Source: Balamuthia mandrillaris
Taxonomy: Eukaryota; Discosea; Longamoebia; Balamuthiidae
Assembly (NCBI GenBank): GCA_031835245.1
Contig: JAVKOQ010000408.1
Location: 1 to 42,305 of the forward strand
Length of the DNA stretch: 42,305 nucleotides
Direction: 5' to 3'
In this document: positions 41,027-42,305 of the stretch, one piece after another
Layout: each line of letters starts with the position of its first letter
Numbering within the stretch: position 1 is the stretch's first letter
Made by a program: the position numbers and the translations under genes
Notes under the pieces: model-generated
What the model saw: the letters and a program-made list of their open reading frames with translations, nothing else
Databases searched by the model: none
Told to the model about the DNA's origin: nothing

Positions 41027-42305
41027 GCGAAGACTAATGAAGATTTGCTTTCTCCTAATGAAGACATTAGAACTGGAAGACATTTTATCCGAGATGAGGC
41101 GCACGTCCGAGTATCGCATTAAGGCACATGAATGCGGCATGACCCGTCCAGTACGTTATTCTGTTTTTCTTCATTCAGTGCTTACCCTGTTCTGATTTCT
41201 TTCTGCCTTTTTTCTGCCAGTTCCTGTACCTGGTGTCCATGCATCCAGCCACAAGACAACAAGTGGCGGACATTCTCAACATAGACCTGGTCAAATCCAA
41301 AAAGTTTGGAGACGCCCATGCTGAAGCGTGGAAGATTATTCATGCTAAAAGACATGGCATCCAATTCAGGTAAACTTGCTTTCTCCATTTCTGTTTCCTT
41401 CTTTCTTTCTTTTCCCTGTTGACTTCCTTGCTTGCTCCCATCCTTCCTTCTTCTTGTTGCGTTCTGCTGATGTTCCACAACTTTGTAAGAGCCGAACACA
41501 CTTGGGAGACGTTGAATCCCGGCAACAAGCCGAGCAACTGGCATTCCTGTCTTCGACGTGGTCTCACCAATGTATACCCTAAAGAACATCGCCCAGAGGA
41601 CATTGGCAAAGGCATCTCCGACAGAGACAGCATCAAAGTGGCAGAGGACTCACAGGATCACACCGTCTCCAATTTAGAGCTGCTGTTCTTGGAGGACCTC
41701 AGGAAGACGCACCGAGGACAGATGAAGAAGGTGGATGAGAAGCACCCGGATGCACATTTGGTGGAGACGTGCAAGAGGCTGTTGCACGAGACCGAGGTAT
41801 TATTCTCTTTCATTTTCGGTATATAACTACGTAGCATTTTGTTAACTAGATGTTCAAAAAAACATATCACAACAGATAATAGCATTGCGCGACATTCTTG
41901 CCACCAATGGCATCACCTCAGAGAAAGTCCGCCGCTTCCTCATCGAGCTCTGCGTCTTTCTCCACTATAACCTCAAGCAGGAGGAGTCCGAGAAAGACGA
42001 GTTCCGCCGCCGCGAGCTCGCTCACGAGGAGGAGCACAAAGGCCAATCCGTCTCCCACTCGATCACCTTCCATCCTCTTCCCACCTCGCCTTCTCCCGCT
42101 TTCCTTCTCGACGGCCTCAAGGCGCAGCTGCTTAACGGCGCTTTTGACCCGCGTTCTCTCACGCAAAAGGGATATGGAGTGGCGAAGACAGGTGGAAGCT
42201 TTGCTGCCAAGCAGGCCTTCAAGTACATTGTGCTGAGCTCGTTCTTCCCGCCGTTGGTGCCCGTTGCCACGGCCTATGGAGTGATAGAGTTCTTTGCCGG
42301 GTCGG
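40378..42305 (+). CDS. Unidentified multi-exon gene, incomplete at the right edge
   Basis: Exons: 40378-40531, 40641-40930, 41064-41150, 41221-41369, 41490-41796, 41876 to beyond 42305 (at least 472 residues). The product is soluble-looking, with no signal peptide. The N-terminus (residues 1-100) has beta-strand character (QYALILHTTDHLLPGGKKG, YISCDVEVRAPH, AIEFEVKPE), perhaps a small beta-sandwich. The rest is mostly helical (VMAKLVKNYAAEVARLTEEF, LVSMHPATRQQVADILNID, RRFLIELCVFLHYNL). The visible end is FKYIVLSSFFPPLVPVATAYG, which could be a membrane segment. I do not recognise the family. All five joins keep phase. The intron 40931-41063 is unusual in carrying its GA repeat with purines on the sense strand. 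Confidence 0.8.
40979..41025. repeat. (GA)n microsatellite in an intron of the right-edge gene
   Basis: A GA run in intron 40931-41063. Unlike other intronic repeats here, it is purine on the sense strand. Confidence 0.9.

Overview
This is a nuclear segment from a gene-dense, intron-rich, free-living unicellular eukaryote. The reasons are genes on both strands packed head-to-head or tail-to-tail (spacers as small as 66-67 bp), many GT-AG introns of about 50-540 bp stuffed with pyrimidine microsatellites, the standard genetic code, and eukaryote-only families. An AREL1-type filamin/HECT ligase, a MEST-type hydrolase and a complexin-like protein, together with a folate-synthesis enzyme that animals lack, point to a non-animal member of Amorphea, either an amoebozoan or a unicellular relative of animals. 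The species cannot be named from the sequence. No rRNA, tRNA or CRISPR was recognised.

Layout, left to right: 3' end of a possible ubiquitin hydrolase (1-129, +); complexin-like protein (340-873, -); SET methyltransferase (1252-2208, -); trifunctional folate enzyme FolB-FolK-FolP (2836-5220, -); S-formylglutathione hydrolase (5524-6961, +); secreted protein of unknown function (7028-9212, -); MEST-type alpha/beta hydrolase (9495-11279, -); membrane-anchored UrtA/FmdD-like binding protein (11694-13692, +); KCTD-type BTB plus Sel1 protein (13853-15583, +); ammonium transporter (15769-18143, -); amino-acid transporter (18637-21396, -); LTR-element remnant (about 21470-22026); CTD-type phosphatase with a long disordered N-terminus (22228-24305, +); MATE transporter (24502-27821, -); ankyrin protein (28429-30165, -); AREL1-like HECT ligase (30382-34332, +); CARP-like plus SEC-C protein (34400-35721, -); charged CAAX-ended protein (36533-37639, -); possible structured RNA (37956-38051); RuvC-fold organellar resolvase (38661-39899, -); unidentified gene running off the right edge (40378 onward, +).

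Functional links: three genes in 10 kb concern nitrogen supply (urea/amide-type binding protein, ammonium transporter, amino-acid transporter). Others cover folate and formaldehyde (C1) metabolism, membrane fusion, ubiquitin signalling and organelle DNA. Exon joins were worked out by hand from splice motifs, reading phase and remembered family sequences. They are predictions, but nearly every multi-exon gene closes in frame.

Two window-wide signals stand out. One is a GTCGAC palindrome placed 35-192 bp from start codons in most divergent promoters. The other is a shared intron plan: pyrimidine repeats early, a CTAAC-like branch site, then an A-rich stretch ending in AAAAG or ATAG.
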